Below the pieces are notes generated by a model. It searched no databases, had not been told where the DNA came from, and saw only the letters and a program-made list of their open reading frames with translations. DNA of 64,000 nt, taken from positions 7,316,001 to 7,380,000 of the forward strand of contig NZ_CP023699.1 in the NCBI RefSeq assembly GCF_008704495.1, given 5' to 3'. Shown in pieces: positions 62,112 through 64,000 of this stretch. Made by a program: the position numbers and the translations under genes. The number at the start of each line of letters is the position of its first letter. Within the stretch, counting starts at the first letter, position 1. This stretch comes from Streptomyces kanamyceticus. Lineage in GTDB: Bacteria > Actinomycetota > Actinomycetes > Streptomycetales > Streptomycetaceae.

Positions 62112-63065
62112 ATGGGACTCACCATCGGCGTCGATATCGGCGGCACGAAGATCGCGGCCGGCGTGGTCGACGAGGACGGCACCATCCTCTCGACCTTCAA
62201 GGTGCCGACCCCCGGTACTTCCGAGGCCATCGTGGACGCGATCGCCTCCGCCGTGGAGGGCGCGCGGGCCGGGCACGAGATCGTCGGTGTCGGCATCGGC
62301 GCCGCCGGTTACGTCAACCGCCAGCGCTCCACGGTGTACTTCGCGCCGAACATCGACTGGCGCCAGGAGCCGCTCAAGGACGAGGTCGAAAAGCGCGTCG
62401 GTCTCCCGGTCGTCGTCGAGAACGACGCCAACGCCGCCGCGTGGGGCGAGTACCGGTTCGGCGGCGGCAAGGGCCACCGCAACGTCATCTGCATCACGCT
62501 CGGCACCGGCCTCGGCGGCGGCATCATCATCGGCAACAAGCTGCGCCGCGGCCACTTCGGCGTGGCCGCCGAGTTCGGCCACATCCGGATGGTCCCGGAC
62601 GGTCTGCTCTGCGGCTGCGGCAGCCAGGGCTGCTGGGAGCAGTACGCGTCGGGCCGCGCCCTCGTGCGGTACGCGAAGCAGCGCGCCAACGCCACCCCCG
62701 AGAACGCCGAATACCTGCTCTCCCTTGGCGACGGCACCCCCGAAGGTATCGAGGGCAAGCACATCTCGATGGCCGCGCGGCAGGGCGACGCGGTCGCGGT
62801 CGACTCCTACCGCGAGCTGGCCCGCTGGGCCGGTGCCGGTCTCGCCGACCTGGCCTCGCTCTTCGACCCGTCCGCCTTCATCATCGGCGGCGGCCTCTCG
62901 GACGAGGGCGAGCTGGTCCTCGACCCGATCCGCAAGTCCTTCAAGCGCTGGCTGGTGGGCAGCAACTGGCGCCCCGAGGCGCAGGTCATCGCCGCGCAGC
63001 TGGGCAACAAGGCGGGGCTTGTCGGTGCGGCGGATCTGGCGCGGGAGCCTGATCCGGTCATGTGA
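62112..63065 (+). CDS. glkA: ROK-family glucokinase
   Basis: A 317-residue kinase that phosphorylates glucose and mediates carbon catabolite repression in Streptomyces. The start MGLTIGVDIGGTKIAAGVVD holds the phosphate loop. ENDANAAAWGEYRFG carries the catalytic Asp, GTGLGGGIIIGNKL the glucose contacts, and the ROK zinc site is CGCGSQGCWEQYASG with HFGVAAEFGH. There is no N-terminal DNA-binding domain, so it is an enzyme, not a ROK repressor. GAGGGATTC precedes the ATG. Confidence 0.96.
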   Translation: MGLTIGVDIGGTKIAAGVVDEDGTILSTFKVPTPGTSEAIVDAIASAVEGARAGHEIVGVGIGAAGYVNRQRSTVYFAPNIDWRQEPLKDEVEKRVGLPVVVENDANAAAWGEYRFGGGKGHRNVICITLGTGLGGGIIIGNKLRRGHFGVAAEFGHIRMVPDGLLCGCGSQGCWEQYASGRALVRYAKQRANATPENAEYLLSLGDGTPEGIEGKHISMAARQGDAVAVDSYRELARWAGAGLADLASLFDPSAFIIGGGLSDEGELVLDPIRKSFKRWLVGSNWRPEAQVIAAQLGNKAGLVGAADLAREPDPVM

Positions 63066-63115
63066 CCCCGCGTGCGACGGGGGCGCGGTCCATCGCGCTG
63101 GCGCGCTCGTCCTCA

Positions 63116-63155
63116 AACGCCGGACGGGCTGGGTTTCCCCGGCCCGTCCGGCGTT
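63116..63155 (+). terminator. Hairpin after glkA
   Basis: AACGCCGGACGGGC - 12 nt - GCCCGTCCGGCGTT is a perfect 14-bp stem 50 bp after the glkA stop. Sequences like CTCAAACGCCGGACGGGCTG recur behind genes in Streptomyces, so it may also be a dispersed repeat. Confidence 0.75.
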
Positions 63156-63193
63156 CCCGCGCAACCGTCCGGCGTTCGCGTATCTTGATCGCC

Positions 63194-63958
63194 ATGCCGA
63201 CGAGCCCGACCTCCGCGCTCCCCAACTCCCGTACCGAACCCGACGGTTCGGCGGTCATCCGGGTGCTGAGCTACAACATCCGCTCGATGCGCGACGACAC
63301 CGACGCACTCGCCAGGGTCATCGCCGCCTGCGCCCCCGACCTCGTCCTGATCCAGGAGGCGCCGCGGTTCTTCCGCTGGCGCAAGAAGCTGGCCCGCCTC
63401 GCCCGCGCGGCCGACCTGGTGATCCTCTCCGGCGGCGGCAGCGCCGCGGGCCCCGCGCTGCTCTGCTCGCTGCGCGCGACCGTCGAGCGCACCGAGGACG
63501 TGCTGCTTCCGCTCACCCCAGGACTGCACCGGCGCGGCTTCGCCACCGCCGTCGTACGGTTCGGCGGTGCCCGAATCGGCGCCCTGAGCTGCCACTTGAG
63601 CCTCCAGAAGGACGAGCGGTACGCGCAGGGCGGGATGCTGCTCGACCGGCTCGCCGAGCTGGGCGTGGCGCACGCGGTCGCGGGCGGAGACCTCAACGAA
63701 CGCCCCGGCGGACGGACGTTCAGCCGCCTCGCGTCGGCGCTCCAGGACTGCTGGGCCGCCAAGCCCTGGGGCGGCGAGCAGACCTCGACGCCCGACGACC
63801 CGCACCAGCGCATCGACGCGGTCTTCGCCACCGCGGGGATCGAAGTCCTCGGCTGCGGCGTGCCGTCGGACCTGCCGGGCGTGACCGCGACGGACCTGAG
63901 GGCGGCCACGGACCACCTTCCGGTCCTGGCCGCCCTCAGGGTTCCCCCTATTCAGTGA
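63194..63958 (+). CDS. Endonuclease/exonuclease/phosphatase (EEP) family protein
   Basis: A 254-residue Mg-dependent hydrolase. EEP motifs in order: VLSYNIRSMRDD, the metal Glu in VLIQEAPR, LSCHLSLQKDERY, the catalytic Asp-Asn in AGGDLNERPGG, DAVFATAG and the final TDHLPVLAALR. Substrate may be DNA, RNA or a phospholipid; none can be told from the motifs. No signal peptide is seen. The ATG follows the frame MPTSPTSALPNS, whose Ser/Pro head is not conserved-looking, so a later start is possible. Confidence 0.88.
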   Translation: MPTSPTSALPNSRTEPDGSAVIRVLSYNIRSMRDDTDALARVIAACAPDLVLIQEAPRFFRWRKKLARLARAADLVILSGGGSAAGPALLCSLRATVERTEDVLLPLTPGLHRRGFATAVVRFGGARIGALSCHLSLQKDERYAQGGMLLDRLAELGVAHAVAGGDLNERPGGRTFSRLASALQDCWAAKPWGGEQTSTPDDPHQRIDAVFATAGIEVLGCGVPSDLPGVTATDLRAATDHLPVLAALRVPPIQ

Positions 63959-64000
63959 GGCTCATGGGCGCTGCTTCGCCCGGTCGGTGATAGCCCAGCT

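Noticed and set aside
1..64000. Prophage, insertion sequences, CRISPR arrays, tRNA or rRNA genes, biosynthetic clusters
   Set aside because: No integrase, transposase, spaced direct repeats, cloverleaf-like sequence, or PKS/NRPS/terpene genes were seen by eye.

Overview
This window is a piece of a Streptomyces (or very close actinomycete) chromosome, in a core, conserved part of the arm-free region. The evidence is the very high GC content with GC-rich third codon positions, many GTG starts, GTGA/ATGA start-stop overlaps inside operons, and typical actinobacterial genes: the ctaCDF / ctaE-qcrCAB respiratory cluster, PspA-PspAA, Streptomyces-type NlpC/P60 proteins, the ROK glucokinase glkA and a SAM-IV riboswitch. 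From memory the gene order resembles the S. coelicolor segment that runs from sucB/lpd to glkA. I see no prophage, transposase, CRISPR array, tRNA or rRNA, and no biosynthetic gene cluster.

Layout. 1-2 kb: 2-oxoglutarate dehydrogenase parts (sucB, cut by the window edge, and lpdA). 2-12 kb: leucyl aminopeptidase, then late cobalamin assembly genes cobS, cobT and a cobU with an extra N-terminal domain. Among these lie a lysyl-phosphatidylglycerol synthase-like gene, two membrane proteins and a zinc-ribbon methyltransferase. 12-22 kb: HtrA-like lipoprotein protease, a methyltransferase coupled to a DUF3043 membrane protein, pspA-pspAA, a NarL-type two-component system and an RND transporter. 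21-29 kb: a frameshifted Bcr/CflA-type exporter divergent from a marR gene, nadA divergent from an erpA-like gene, a large anchored extracytoplasmic protein, an adenosine-kinase-like PfkB enzyme and a cysteine desulfurase fused to TusA. 30-39 kb: the aa3 oxidase and bc1 complex genes, interrupted by an L,D-transpeptidase lipoprotein and a stand-alone receiver protein. 39-45 kb: trpD, a SAM-IV riboswitch in front of a class V aminotransferase, glycerate kinase and an SLC13 permease. 45-50 kb: OmpR-type two-component system, a rhomboid protease coupled to a ligand-domain-only AsnC protein, and an NYN-domain protein. 50-57 kb: cell-envelope genes (two tandem NlpC/P60 hydrolases, a metalloprotease-like lipoprotein, GT87 and PimB-like GT4 glycosyltransferases). 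57-64 kb: acyl-CoA ligase, metallophosphoesterase, SRPBCC protein, ArsA-like ATPase, DUF5304 protein, glucokinase and an EEP-family nuclease/phosphatase.

How the genes work together. Most are housekeeping: TCA cycle, respiration, NAD and cobalamin synthesis, Fe-S and sulfur handling, envelope turnover and stress, and glucose phosphorylation. The less ordinary items are the fusions (desulfurase-TusA and MBL-like-CobU), the riboswitch with its terminator, the receiver and L,D-transpeptidase genes inside the respiratory cluster, several strongly overlapping gene pairs, clustered dyads in front of nadA, a dispersed intergenic palindromic repeat family, and the SRPBCC / ArsA-like / DUF5304 / glkA group. 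I did not find a convincing wholly new multi-gene system. That last group and the two fusions are the best candidates for undescribed biology.
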